DNA of 48,092 nt from an uncultured Eubacteriales bacterium (GCA_934567745.1 CAKTJM010000001.1:1-48092); one strand, 5' to 3'; shown: positions 1-7,995, counted from the first letter of the stretch. Numbers and translations: made by a program. The notes: generated by a model not told the origin, from the sequence alone.

Positions 1-176
1 GTGCGTCGGAGAAAATACTTCTCAGCCCGTAAGTGTGCGAATCGTCCGCCGTAGGTGGACGGTGCGTTTGCGCAACGGGCTGCATCCCCTCCGTCGAAAA
101 GCTCCGAAGGAGTTTTTCGACAGTCTAAGCGGCCGGGGCCATTGGCCCCAGCCGCTTCGTCGTCTCTTATCTTGGT
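1..176. repeat. Intergenic region dense in inverted repeats
   Basis: No gene is seen here. Four stem-forming segments lie in a row: CAGCCCGT (23-30) pairs with ACGGGCTG (75-82) and encloses a hairpin CGTCCGCC/GGTGGACG (43-61). Next is a hairpin of 13 pairs with one G.U (93-121, GTCGAAAA...TTTTCGAC). Last is AAGCGGC...GCCGCTT (127-157, one C/A mismatch). None carries a clean U-run, although the last one sits directly after the stop of the flavoprotein gene and may end its transcript. The arrangement resembles palindromic intergenic repeats common in Clostridia genomes; that link is inference. Confidence 0.4.
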
Positions 177-1511
177 TCACGGCGCGATCAGGTCCACGCC
201 CAGCCCGAACGGGTCCGCCAGCCGCGCCGCGCCGTCCGGCCAGGTCAGGTCCCGCGCCGCCCGGGCGCACCGCAGCAGCTCCGCCCGCGCGATCGGCCGC
301 TCGGTCTTCACCGGGACGAGGCGGCCCGCCCCGTCCTTCACCGTCGTCGTCAGGACCCGCTGCGGCGCGCGCTGCTCCTGGAGGGCGTAGGTCTCGCCCT
401 TCGGGCACTCGTTGCCCTGCGTCGTGCCGTCCGCGGCCACCGCGATCCGGCAGCCCTTCGGGCAGCAGATGCAGGTGCACACGCCCGGCTGCGGCAGGCC
501 CTTCGCCATCGCGTTCGAGGTCTCCGGCGGCAGCGGCGCGAGCGCCTCGCCCCGCAGCCAGCGCGCGGCGTTCGCCCCGGCGGTCAGGCCCTGGACCGTC
601 ACGAAGTCCGCCAGATCCATCACCCGGCGGCAGTTCCCGCAGGCGAAGACCCCCGGCAGGGTCGTCTGGAGCCGGTCGTCCGTCTCCAGCCCGTTCGCCG
701 CCGTCACCGCCGCCCCGGCCCGGGCGCTCACCTCGTTCTCCGGGATCAGCCCCACCGACAGCAGGAGGGTGTCGCACGGCACCGTCCGCGCCGTCTCCGG
801 CCGGGGGCGGCCGTCCGGGCCGACCTGGGCGAGGACCACGCCCTCGACCCGACCACGGCCTCGGATCTCCGTGACCGTCGTGCCCAGCCACAGCGGGATG
901 CCGAAGTCGTACAGGCACTGCTGCACGTTCCGCTCCAGCGCGCCCGGCGCCTGGCGCAGCTCCGCCACGCCCAGGACCTGCGCGCCCTCCAGCGTCAGCC
1001 GCCGCGCCATGATCAGCCCGATGTCCCCCGACCCGAGCACGACCACCCGCCGCCCGATCATCAGGTCCCGGACGTTGATGAGGTCCTGCGCCGCACCGGC
1101 GGTGTAGACCCCCGCCGGGCGGTCGCCGGGGATGCCGAGCGCCCCGCGGGTCCGCTCGCGGCAGCCGGTGGCCAGGACCACCGCGCCCGCTTGGACCTCC
1201 AACAGGCCCGACCGGGTGACGGCCGTCACGACGCGGTCCGGCGAGAGGTCCGTGACCATCGCGCCGGTGCGGACCTCCACTCCGGCGTCCCGGGCCTCGG
1301 CCCGGGCGCGTTTGGCGTACTCCGGGCCGGTGAGCATTTTCTTGTACCGCACGAGGCCGAAGCCGTCGTGGATGCACTGGTTCAGGATGCCGCCGGTGCG
1401 CGGCGCGCGCTCGAGCACGAGCACCCGGCCCGCGCCCGCCGCCCGTGCGCCCGCGGCCGCGGCCAGACCGCCCGGTCCGCCGCCGATGACGACGATGTCC
1501 GCCCGTTCCAT
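177..1511 (-). CDS. FAD-dependent oxidoreductase fused to a C-terminal DUF1667 domain
   Basis: The protein has 444 aa. An N-terminal FAD-binding Rossmann motif (VVIGGGPGGLAAAAGA) and a second dinucleotide motif (VVVLGSGDIGLIMARR) mark a pyridine-nucleotide-disulfide-type flavoprotein. ATGCRER and FACGNCRRV are typical of the second subunit of GlpA-type anaerobic dehydrogenases. From about residue 343 to the end the sequence switches to DUF1667: two cysteine pairs (CTCICCPKGC, then NECPKGE) followed by VLTTTVK and VKTERPI. In many Clostridia DUF1667 is a separate protein of about 120 aa encoded next to the two flavoproteins, so this is a gene fusion. The start ATG shares one base (TGATG) with the stop of the GlpA-like gene, which implies translational coupling. 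The likely role is electron transfer for an associated dehydrogenase; the substrate is unknown. Confidence 0.88.
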   Translation of the reverse strand: MERADIVVIGGGPGGLAAAAGARAAGAGRVLVLERAPRTGGILNQCIHDGFGLVRYKKMLTGPEYAKRARAEARDAGVEVRTGAMVTDLSPDRVVTAVTRSGLLEVQAGAVVLATGCRERTRGALGIPGDRPAGVYTAGAAQDLINVRDLMIGRRVVVLGSGDIGLIMARRLTLEGAQVLGVAELRQAPGALERNVQQCLYDFGIPLWLGTTVTEIRGRGRVEGVVLAQVGPDGRPRPETARTVPCDTLLLSVGLIPENEVSARAGAAVTAANGLETDDRLQTTLPGVFACGNCRRVMDLADFVTVQGLTAGANAARWLRGEALAPLPPETSNAMAKGLPQPGVCTCICCPKGCRIAVAADGTTQGNECPKGETYALQEQRAPQRVLTTTVKDGAGRLVPVKTERPIARAELLRCARAARDLTWPDGAARLADPFGLGVDLIAP

Positions 1512-2956
1512 CACTTCACCCTCCCCACGAAATAGGCCGAGCCGGGCCCGCGATAGGTGATCTCCTCCGGGGCCATGCCATAGTCCCGCGTCAGGATCTC
1601 GGCGATCCGCGGCAGGCAGTAGCCGCCGTGGCACCGCCCCGTGGTCGCCCAGGCGCGGTATTTGATCCCCGCCAGCGTCCGCACGCCCAGCGGGTTCTCG
1701 ATCGCCTGGCGGATCTCCGCCCGCGTGACCGTCTGACAGCGGCAGACGACCTCGCCGTAGTCCGGGTCCGCCGCGATGAGCGCGGCCCGCTCGGCGCGAT
1801 CGCAGTCGCGGAAGCGGCGGATCGACCGGTGCTCTGGGTCGAACTCCGGCCGTTCCCGCAGGGGGAACTGCTCCGCGACCAGTTCGCACACCCGCTCGGC
1901 GATCGGCCAGGAGGCCGTCAGGCCGGGGGACTCGATGCCGATCAGGTCGATCAGGCCGTTGTCCTCCGTCCGGATCGTGAAGTCCCGATAGCCACCCTCT
2001 CCCGGCGGGGCCTGCTTGGGCCGCAGGCCGCTGTAGGCCCCGATCGACCGCACCGGCAGACCGGGCAGGAGCTGTTGGGCCTCCCGCAGCAGCTCCTCCA
2101 GGACGGGGGCCGTCGTGGCCGTGTCGGCGGGGTCGTCGAGGTACTCGGCGCTCGGGCCGATGATGATGTTGCCGTGGACCGTCGGGGTCAGGTGGACGCC
2201 CAGGCCGCCCGCGCCCGCGCGGGGGGCCGGGTAGACCGGCATCGGCAGGATGGGATCGGCGATCTGGTCGAGGAGGTAGTATTGCCCCCGGCAGGGGTAG
2301 ATGCGGTAGCCCTCCACGCCCGCCAGCGCCGCGATCTCGGCGCTGTACAGCCCGGCGGAGTTGATGAGGACCTTCGTCGTGAAGGTCTCGCCCCCGGCGG
2401 TGACGGTGAAGCCCCCGGCGGTGCGCCGGATGGCGGTCACCGGGTGGCCGAAGCGGAAGGACGCGCCGTTGTGCGCGGCGTTCTCCGCGAGGGCGACGGT
2501 GTAGCGGAAGGGGTCGCAGATGGCCGTCTCCGGCGAGAGCAGCGCCCCGATCCCGCCGACCTGCGGCAGGCGCGCGCGCAGCTCCTCCTGCGAGAGGAGG
2601 GCGAGCCCGCGGCAGCCGTTGCGCTCGCCCTGGTCTTTGAGCCGGGCGAGGGCGGCGAGATCCTGCTCGTCGAAGGCGACGAGGAGCTTGCCGGTCCTGC
2701 GGTATGGCACGTCGAGGGTCCGGGCCAGCGCCGCGAAGCCGCGGCTGCCCGCGACGCAGAGCCGGGCCATGAGGCTGCCGGGGCGGTTGTTGAAGCCCGC
2801 GTGGACCACGGCGGAGTTGCGCCCGCTGGTCCCGGCGGCCACGTCCCACTCCTTTTCGAGCACCATGACCGAGGGCGTGTACCGCGTGAGCGCCCGCGCG
2901 ACCGCGCACCCCACGGCCCCCGCGCCGATGATGAGGACGTCGCAGCTGGTCGGCAT
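1511..2956 (-). CDS. GlpA-like NAD(P)/FAD-dependent oxidoreductase with BFD-type [2Fe-2S] domain
   Basis: The protein has about 481 aa. The N-terminus has a DAO-type FAD motif (DVLIIGAGAVGCAVAR) and TSGRNSAVVHAGF, as in anaerobic glycerol-3-phosphate dehydrogenase and L-2-hydroxyglutarate oxidase-like proteins. The C-terminus carries a BFD-like iron-sulfur domain: CRCQTVTRAEI, then RCHGGYC. It is the first flavoprotein of a two-gene unit with the DUF1667 fusion. The start is uncertain. The ATG at 2956 gives the family-like N-terminus MPTSCDVLIIG, but GTG codons at 2965 and 2968 lie closer to the AGAAGGG Shine-Dalgarno. With any of these starts, the gene abuts or overlaps the end of the RelE-type toxin gene. 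No glycerol kinase or facilitator is nearby, so glycerol-3-phosphate as substrate is only a family-based guess. Confidence 0.85.
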   Translation of the reverse strand: MPTSCDVLIIGAGAVGCAVARALTRYTPSVMVLEKEWDVAAGTSGRNSAVVHAGFNNRPGSLMARLCVAGSRGFAALARTLDVPYRRTGKLLVAFDEQDLAALARLKDQGERNGCRGLALLSQEELRARLPQVGGIGALLSPETAICDPFRYTVALAENAAHNGASFRFGHPVTAIRRTAGGFTVTAGGETFTTKVLINSAGLYSAEIAALAGVEGYRIYPCRGQYYLLDQIADPILPMPVYPAPRAGAGGLGVHLTPTVHGNIIIGPSAEYLDDPADTATTAPVLEELLREAQQLLPGLPVRSIGAYSGLRPKQAPPGEGGYRDFTIRTEDNGLIDLIGIESPGLTASWPIAERVCELVAEQFPLRERPEFDPEHRSIRRFRDCDRAERAALIAADPDYGEVVCRCQTVTRAEIRQAIENPLGVRTLAGIKYRAWATTGRCHGGYCLPRIAEILTRDYGMAPEEITYRGPGSAYFVGRVK

Positions 2957-2961
2957 GGTGG

Positions 2962-3294
2962 TCACCACTTCCCTTCTGAACGATCGCGCAAATGAGCGCT
3001 GAGATCCGACGCGCTATACAGGACATCGGTCACATATACCTCGTCCTCGCGGACCAGATAGAAGACCGACCAGTTCCCCACGAGCATCCTCCGGAGCTTC
3101 TCGCCGTGTCCCACGCCAAACTCCGAAACGCGATACCGCTCAGGGAGCTGTTCCAATCCCCGGATCGCATCCTCGATCCGGCGGAGGAGCCTGGCTGCGG
3201 TCTCCGGCTCATGCAGGTCGACCGCAGTGTAACGGTAGAGCCGTTCCATGTCTTCCTCTGCCACTGGACCGATTCGGATCCGATAGCGTTTCAT
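2962..3294 (-). CDS. RelE/ParE-superfamily toxin of a type II toxin-antitoxin module
   Basis: The protein is small and basic, 110 aa. It has the RelE/ParE layout: MKRYRIRIGPVAEEDMERL start, a helical hairpin with ETAARLLRRIEDAI, then a beta-sheet core LRRMLVGNWSVFYLV and VYVTDVLYSASDL. RelE-family toxins usually cleave ribosome-bound mRNA, while ParE-type members inhibit gyrase; the sequence alone does not separate these well. The start overlaps the antitoxin stop by four bases (ATGA), the usual antitoxin-first arrangement. Its stop lies at the start region of the downstream GlpA-like gene, so toxin and oxidoreductase may share a transcript. Confidence 0.85.
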   Translation of the reverse strand: MKRYRIRIGPVAEEDMERLYRYTAVDLHEPETAARLLRRIEDAIRGLEQLPERYRVSEFGVGHGEKLRRMLVGNWSVFYLVREDEVYVTDVLYSASDLSAHLRDRSEGKW

Positions 3295-3599
3295 AGGCCA
3301 TACCGCTCCCGGAGCCTGGCGAACACGACATCCGCGTCCTCGCCGCGACCCGCCGCCGCGTCATCCAGACCACGCTGGAGCCGCGCGCGAAGCTCCTCAT
3401 CCGTCATCCGATCCATGTCGAGGGATACAGGCGCCTTCGGCAGGGACACCGCAAAGGGGATCCCCCCCGTGAGCGAGATCTGGTTCAGATACATGTCGAT
3501 CGCCGTGGACATCGGGACGCCCAGCCGCTCGAGCACCGCTTCGGCGCGTTTCTTCACGGTGGGATCGACCCGCAGATTCAAGGTGGCTGTCTTTTCCAT
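3291..3599 (-). CDS. RelB/DinJ-family antitoxin
   Basis: The protein has 102 aa. The N-terminal ribbon-helix-helix segment (TATLNLRVDPTVKKRAEAVL, then LGVPMSTAIDMYLNQI) and the following GGIPFAV are hallmarks of RelB/DinJ antitoxins, which dimerise, bind the operator and wrap the toxin through the C-terminal half. A strong AGGAGG (3609-3614) lies 9 nt before the ATG. The promoter and a palindrome that could be the autoregulatory operator lie immediately upstream (3624-3652). The module is complete, with no sign of decay. Confidence 0.88.
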   Translation of the reverse strand: MEKTATLNLRVDPTVKKRAEAVLERLGVPMSTAIDMYLNQISLTGGIPFAVSLPKAPVSLDMDRMTDEELRARLQRGLDDAAAGRGEDADVVFARLRERYGL

Positions 3600-3623
3600 G
3601 GTGCCACACCTCCTATCCCCGCT

Positions 3624-3652
3624 ATTGTAACGCAGATGTCGTTACTTTTCAA
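3624..3652 (-). promoter_or_regulatory. Toxin-antitoxin promoter with embedded palindromic operator
   Basis: On the minus strand, TTGAAA (3647-3652), a 17-bp spacer and TACAAT (3624-3629) form a near-consensus sigma-A promoter. A perfect inverted repeat GTAACG-N7-CGTTAC (3627-3645) covers the spacer and enters the -10, an ideal position for repression by the RelB-type antitoxin. The -35 element overlaps the stop codon (3649-3651) of the upstream ABC transporter gene. Operator function is inferred from position. Confidence 0.75.
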
Positions 3653-5607
3653 CCCTCTGTTTGATCCTCCGCCTTGTGCCCAGTGTAGAGCTGGTAATAC
3701 CGGCCGCGCTTGGCCATGAGGGACTCGTGGTCGCCGCGCTCGATGATGCGGCCCTGCTCCAGGATCATGATGCAGTCGCTGTTGCGGACCGTCGAGAGCC
3801 GGTGCGCGATCACGAACGTCGTCCGGCCGTGCATCAGGCGGTCCATGCCCTCCTGCACGAGCTTCTCCGTGCGCGTGTCGATCGAGCTGGTCGCCTCGTC
3901 GAGGATCAGCACCGGCGGGTCGGCCACGGCCGCCCGGGCGATCGCCAGCAGCTGGCGCTGGCCCTGGCTCAGGCTCGCGCCGTCGCCGGTGAGCATCGTG
4001 TCGTACCCCTGCGGCAGACGGCGGATGAAGCCGTCGGCGTTGGCGAGCTTCGCCGCCGCCTCGATCTCCGCGTCCGTCGCGTCCAGCCGCCCGAAGCGGA
4101 TGTTCTCCCGCACCGTGCCGGTGAAGAGGTGGGTGTCCTGGAGGACGATGCCGAGGGACCGGCGCAGGTCCGCCTTGCGGATCTTGTTGATGTTGATGCC
4201 GTCGTACCGGATCTTGCCGTCCTGGATGTCGTAGAATCGGTTGATGAGGTTGGTGATCGTCGTCTTGCCCGCGCCGGTCGAGCCGACGAAGGCGATCTTC
4301 TGCCCCGGCGTGGCGTAGAGGTCGATGTCGTGCAGGACGAGCTTGTCGTCCGTGTAGCCGAAGTCCACGTCGTCGAAGACCACGTCGCCCGTGAGCCGGA
4401 CGTAGGTCGCCGTGCCGTCCGCGTTCGGGCGCTTCCAGGCCCACACGCCGGTCCGCTCGTCGGTCTCGGCGAGGGTCCCGTCCGCCGCCTCGCGGGCGTT
4501 GACGAGGGTCACGTCGCCCCCGTCGGTCTCCGGCTCCTCATCGAGGAGGGCGTAGATCCGCTGCGCGCCCGCCAGGGCCATGACGACGTAATTGAGCTGC
4601 ATGCTGATCTGGGCGATCGGCATGTTGAAGCTGCGGTTGAAGGTCAGGAACGACGCCAGCGCGCCCAGCGTCAGCCCGCCGATGCCGCCGAGCGCCAGCG
4701 CGCCGCCCACGACGGCGCAGAGGACGTAGCTCAGGTTGCCGAGCTGGCCGGTGATCGGCATGACGACGCTGGAATAGGTGTTCGCGTTGTCCGCCGACCG
4801 GCAGAGCGCATCGTTGCGGCGGGTGAACTCGTCGATGCAGGCCTCCTCGTGGCAGAAGACCTTGACGACCTTCTGCCCCTCGACCATCTCCTCGATGAAG
4901 CCGTTGAGGGAGCCGATGTCCTTCTGCTGGGCCACGAAGTACCGACCGGACAGCCCGGCCAGCTTCTTCGTCACGACCAGCGTCACCGCCACCATCGCCA
5001 GGGTCAGGCCGGTCAGCGGCAGGCTGAGCGTGAGCATCGAGATGAGGACGCTCACCACCGTGATGGAGCAGTTGAGGAGCATCGGGATGCTCTGGCTGAT
5101 CATCTGCCGCAGGGTGTCGATGTCGTTCGTATACAGCGACATGATGTCGCCGTGCGGGTGGGTGTCGAAATACTTGATGGGCAGGGACTCCATCCTCGCG
5201 AACATCTGCACGCGCAGATCGCGCAGGGTCCCCTGGGTCACATAGATCATGATGCGGTTGCTGCCGAAGCCCGCCACCACGCCGCAGAGGTAGAAGCCCG
5301 CCACCCGGGCGATCGCGTGCAGCAGACCGGAGAAGTCCGGCGTGCCGCCCGCCTGGACGGCCTTGACGAGGGGCAGGATATAGACGTCGATCAGCGTCTT
5401 CGTGAACAGGGTCCCCTGGACCGAGGCCAGGACGCTCACGAAGGTGCACACGACCACCAGGATCAGCTGGAGCCAGTAGTGCCGCCACAGCCCACTCAGG
5501 ATGCGGCGGAAGATCTTGCCGGGGTCCTTCAGCTTCGGCCGCGGGCCGCGCCCGCCGGGCCCGTGCGGACCGCGGGGCGCGCCGTTCGTCTTCGTGTTCG
5601 CCGCCAT
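3649..5607 (-). CDS. ABC exporter half-transporter, catalytic subunit of a heterodimer
   Basis: The protein has 652 aa: a six-helix transmembrane domain in the N-terminal half (from about residue 40) and a nucleotide-binding domain in the C-terminal part. Visible motifs are Walker A GSTGAGKTT, signature LSQGQRQ (Q instead of the first G of LSGGQ), Walker B VLILDEATSSID with the catalytic Glu present, and the H-loop in IAHRLSTV. A charged Gly/Pro-rich N-terminal extension precedes the membrane domain. It follows its partner gene with a one-base TGATG overlap. The partner lacks the catalytic Glu, so this subunit should supply the active ATP site. The substrate is unknown; the linked MarR-type regulator suggests drug or toxic-compound export. 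Confidence 0.9.
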   Translation of the reverse strand: MAANTKTNGAPRGPHGPGGRGPRPKLKDPGKIFRRILSGLWRHYWLQLILVVVCTFVSVLASVQGTLFTKTLIDVYILPLVKAVQAGGTPDFSGLLHAIARVAGFYLCGVVAGFGSNRIMIYVTQGTLRDLRVQMFARMESLPIKYFDTHPHGDIMSLYTNDIDTLRQMISQSIPMLLNCSITVVSVLISMLTLSLPLTGLTLAMVAVTLVVTKKLAGLSGRYFVAQQKDIGSLNGFIEEMVEGQKVVKVFCHEEACIDEFTRRNDALCRSADNANTYSSVVMPITGQLGNLSYVLCAVVGGALALGGIGGLTLGALASFLTFNRSFNMPIAQISMQLNYVVMALAGAQRIYALLDEEPETDGGDVTLVNAREAADGTLAETDERTGVWAWKRPNADGTATYVRLTGDVVFDDVDFGYTDDKLVLHDIDLYATPGQKIAFVGSTGAGKTTITNLINRFYDIQDGKIRYDGININKIRKADLRRSLGIVLQDTHLFTGTVRENIRFGRLDATDAEIEAAAKLANADGFIRRLPQGYDTMLTGDGASLSQGQRQLLAIARAAVADPPVLILDEATSSIDTRTEKLVQEGMDRLMHGRTTFVIAHRLSTVRNSDCIMILEQGRIIERGDHESLMAKRGRYYQLYTGHKAEDQTEG

Positions 5608-7355
5608 CAGTCCTCACCTCCCTCGTCGAAGTCGCCGCTGCCGCCGGTCTGGGACTCGTACACGTCGCGGTAGATCTCGTTCGTCGCGAGCAGCTCCTCG
5701 TGGGTCCCGAAGCCGGAGACCGCGCCGTCGTCCAGGACCAGGATCCGGTCCGCGTGCTGGACGCTGGCCACGCGCTGCGCGATGATGAACTTCGTGGTGT
5801 CCGGGATCTCGCTCGCCAGGGCCGCGCGGATCTTCGCGTCCGTCGCGGTGTCCACGGCGGAGGTCGAGTCGTCCAGGATCAGCACCTTCGGCCGCTTGAG
5901 CAGCGCCCGCGCGATGCACAGCCGCTGCCGCTGGCCGCCGGAGACGTTCGCGCCGCCCTGCTCGATCCAGGTGTGGTACCCGTCGGGCATCCGGGCGATG
6001 AACTCGTCCGCGCAGGCCAGACGGCAGACGCGGGCGCAGTCCTCCTCGGTCGCCTCGGCGTCGCCCCAGCGGAGGTCGTCGAGGATGGTCCCGGAGAAGA
6101 GGACGCTCTTCTGGAGGACGACCGAGACCTCGCTGCGCAGGGTCTCCAGGTCGTAGGTCCGCACGTCCCGCCCACCGACGAGGACCGCACCGTCCGTGAC
6201 GTCGTACAGGCGGCTGATGAGGTTCACGAGGCTGGTCTTGGCGCTGCCGGTGCCGCCGAGGATGCCGATCGTCTCGCCGGAGCGGACGGTCAGGTCGATG
6301 TCCCGCAGGACGGGCTTTTCGGCGTCCTTGTGATAGGAGAAGGAGACGTGACGGAAGGTCACGGAGCCGTCGGGCACGTCGTAGACGGGGTCGTCCGGCT
6401 CGGCCAGGTCGGGCCGCTCCGTGAGCACCTCGCAGATGCGCTGGGCGCTGGCGACCGACATGGAGACCATGACGAAGACCATCGAGAGCATCATCAGGCT
6501 CATCAGGATGTTCATGCAGTAGGTCAGCAGGCTCATCAGCTCGCCGGTGGTCAGGCTGCCGCCGACGATCATGTGCGCGCCGAACCAGCTGATGAGGAGG
6601 ATGCACGTATAGACGGTGAAGTTCATCATCGGGAAGTTCCAGGAGAGGATCTTCTCGGCCGAGAGGAACATGTCGTAGATGTTCCGGCAGGCCTTGTAGA
6701 ACTTGCTGTCCTCATAGTCCTCGCGGACGTACGCCTTGATGACGCGGATGGCGGAGACGTTCTCCTGCACGCTGGCGTTGAGGTCGTCGTACTTGCGGAA
6801 GACGACGCGGAAGAAGCCCATGGCGTGCCGCATGACGAGGAAGAGCGCCAGGCCCAGCACGACGACCGCCACCAGGTAGATGGAGGCCAGCCGCGGGCTG
6901 ATGACGAAGGCGAGCACCATGGCGACGATCATCGTCGCGGGGGCGCGCACGCACATGCGCAGGAGCATCATGTAGGCGTTCTGGACGTTGGTGACATCCG
7001 TGGTCAGACGGGTGATCAGCCCGGCGGTGGAGTAGCGGTCGATGTTGGAGAACGAGAAGGTCTGGATGTTCTCATACATCGCCTGCCGCAGGTTCCGGGC
7101 GAAGCCGGCGGAGGCGCGGGCGCCGAGCTTGGCGCCGAGGATGCCGGCGGTGAGGCTGAAGACGGCCATGACGACCATCCACAGGCCCACTCTCTCGATG
7201 TGCGCGAGATCCCCCGCCTCGACTCCCTTATCGATGATGGACGCCATCAGGAGCGGGATGATCATCTCCATGGCGACCTCGAAGAGCATGCAGACAGGGG
7301 TGAGGATGGAATCGCGCTTATAGTCCTTGACTTGGGCCAACAGGGTCTTGATCAT
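5607..7355 (-). CDS. ABC exporter half-transporter, degenerate-site subunit
   Basis: The protein has 582 aa: an N-terminal transmembrane domain and a C-terminal nucleotide-binding domain. Walker A reads GGTGSAKTS, with Ala at the usual Gly before Lys. The signature VSGGQRQ is normal. Walker B reads VLILDDSTSAVD with Asp replacing the catalytic Glu, and the H-loop position reads IAQRVASV with Gln instead of His. These changes mark the non-hydrolysing site typical of heterodimeric exporters. The good signature here pairs with the good Walker B of the downstream partner. The start has a GGAGGG ribosome site and lies 38 bp inside the 3' end of the MarR-type gene, so the three genes form one operon. 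Confidence 0.9.
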   Translation of the reverse strand: MIKTLLAQVKDYKRDSILTPVCMLFEVAMEMIIPLLMASIIDKGVEAGDLAHIERVGLWMVVMAVFSLTAGILGAKLGARASAGFARNLRQAMYENIQTFSFSNIDRYSTAGLITRLTTDVTNVQNAYMMLLRMCVRAPATMIVAMVLAFVISPRLASIYLVAVVVLGLALFLVMRHAMGFFRVVFRKYDDLNASVQENVSAIRVIKAYVREDYEDSKFYKACRNIYDMFLSAEKILSWNFPMMNFTVYTCILLISWFGAHMIVGGSLTTGELMSLLTYCMNILMSLMMLSMVFVMVSMSVASAQRICEVLTERPDLAEPDDPVYDVPDGSVTFRHVSFSYHKDAEKPVLRDIDLTVRSGETIGILGGTGSAKTSLVNLISRLYDVTDGAVLVGGRDVRTYDLETLRSEVSVVLQKSVLFSGTILDDLRWGDAEATEEDCARVCRLACADEFIARMPDGYHTWIEQGGANVSGGQRQRLCIARALLKRPKVLILDDSTSAVDTATDAKIRAALASEIPDTTKFIIAQRVASVQHADRILVLDDGAVSGFGTHEELLATNEIYRDVYESQTGGSGDFDEGGED

Positions 7356-7824
7356 GTGGGCCCTCCTTTCCTTTGGGATCGCTGAGGTTCTGACGGATGC
7401 GGTCGGTGACGGCGAAGAAGGCGTCCAGGTCCTCCTGCGAGATGTCCGCGACGGCGCGGGCCTCGGCCGCCCGGATGGCGGCGAAGCTCAGCTGGAAGAC
7501 CTCCTCCCCCCGCTCGGTGAGGACGAGCTTCTTCAGCCGCGCGTCCTGCGGGACGGGGACGCGCCGGAGATAGCCCTTCCGCTCCATGGTCTTCATGAGC
7601 GCGGCCACGGAGGACCGGGAGAGGAAGAAGATCTCCTCCAGGTCCTTCTGGAAGACGTCCCGATCCCGGTTCCAGTGCAGCAGGCCCAGGATGTGCCCGT
7701 GCATGATGGAGAAATCGTCCAGGCCCATGGCCCGGGCGGTCTCGAAATAGCGGCGCATGAAGGCGTGGTTGAGCGCCTTGATCCGTGCGCCCAGATGCTT
7801 CTCGCAGCTCGGTATCTCGATCAT
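7318..7824 (-). CDS. MarR-family transcriptional regulator
   Basis: The protein has 168 aa with a central winged helix-turn-helix: MHGHILGLLHW, QKDLEEIFFLSRSSVAALMKTME as the recognition region, and the wing around RRVPVPQDARLKKLVLTERG. DARxKxLxLT is a MarR signature. It is the first gene of an operon with the two ABC exporter subunits and overlaps the next gene. GGAGG lies 7 nt before the ATG. Half-sites GTTCG/CGAAC lie between its promoter and the start, consistent with autorepression relieved by a ligand that the exporter removes. The ligand is unknown. Confidence 0.9.
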   Translation of the reverse strand: MIEIPSCEKHLGARIKALNHAFMRRYFETARAMGLDDFSIMHGHILGLLHWNRDRDVFQKDLEEIFFLSRSSVAALMKTMERKGYLRRVPVPQDARLKKLVLTERGEEVFQLSFAAIRAAEARAVADISQEDLDAFFAVTDRIRQNLSDPKGKEGPHDQDPVGPSQGL

Positions 7825-7846
7825 CGTATCACCTCCGCACGATAAA

Positions 7847-7904
7847 GTTCGTATCCGAACCGTTCGCTTCCTTACATTCTACCCACATCCCCCACGAAAG
7901 TCAA
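7847..7904 (-). promoter_or_regulatory. Promoter and candidate operator of the MarR/ABC exporter operon
   Basis: On the minus strand, TTGACT (7899-7904), a 17-bp spacer and TAGAAT (7876-7881) form a good sigma-A promoter. Downstream of the -10, in the untranslated leader, lie alternating half-sites GTTCG (7847-7851), CGAAC (7856-7860) and GTTCG (7862-7866). They form GTTCG-N4-CGAAC and an overlapping CGAAC-N-GTTCG palindrome. A repressor bound here would block initiation. Binding by the adjacent MarR-type protein is inferred. Confidence 0.7.
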
Positions 7905-7952
7905 CGGCAGACTGCACGAAGTCGCGGGGCGGGGGCGGGCGAGAGCGAGGGC

Positions 7953-7995
7953 AAAAAGACGAGATCGCCGCCCCGGACCTTCGTCCGGGGCGGCG
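7953..7995 (-). terminator. Rho-independent terminator after the 139-aa gene
   Basis: A 13-bp GC-rich perfect stem (7966-7978 with 7983-7995) and a four-base loop (CTTC) are followed on the minus strand, after a short spacer, by five U (7953-7957). It lies 29 bp past the stop of the minus-strand gene that ends at 8024. Confidence 0.85.

Noticed and set aside
1512..3026. A 949-aa reading frame (177-3026) continuing through the flavoprotein gene into the GlpA-like region
   Set aside because: Only the part from the ATG at 1511 shows FAD and DUF1667 motifs; upstream the frame is a shadow of the GlpA-like gene.
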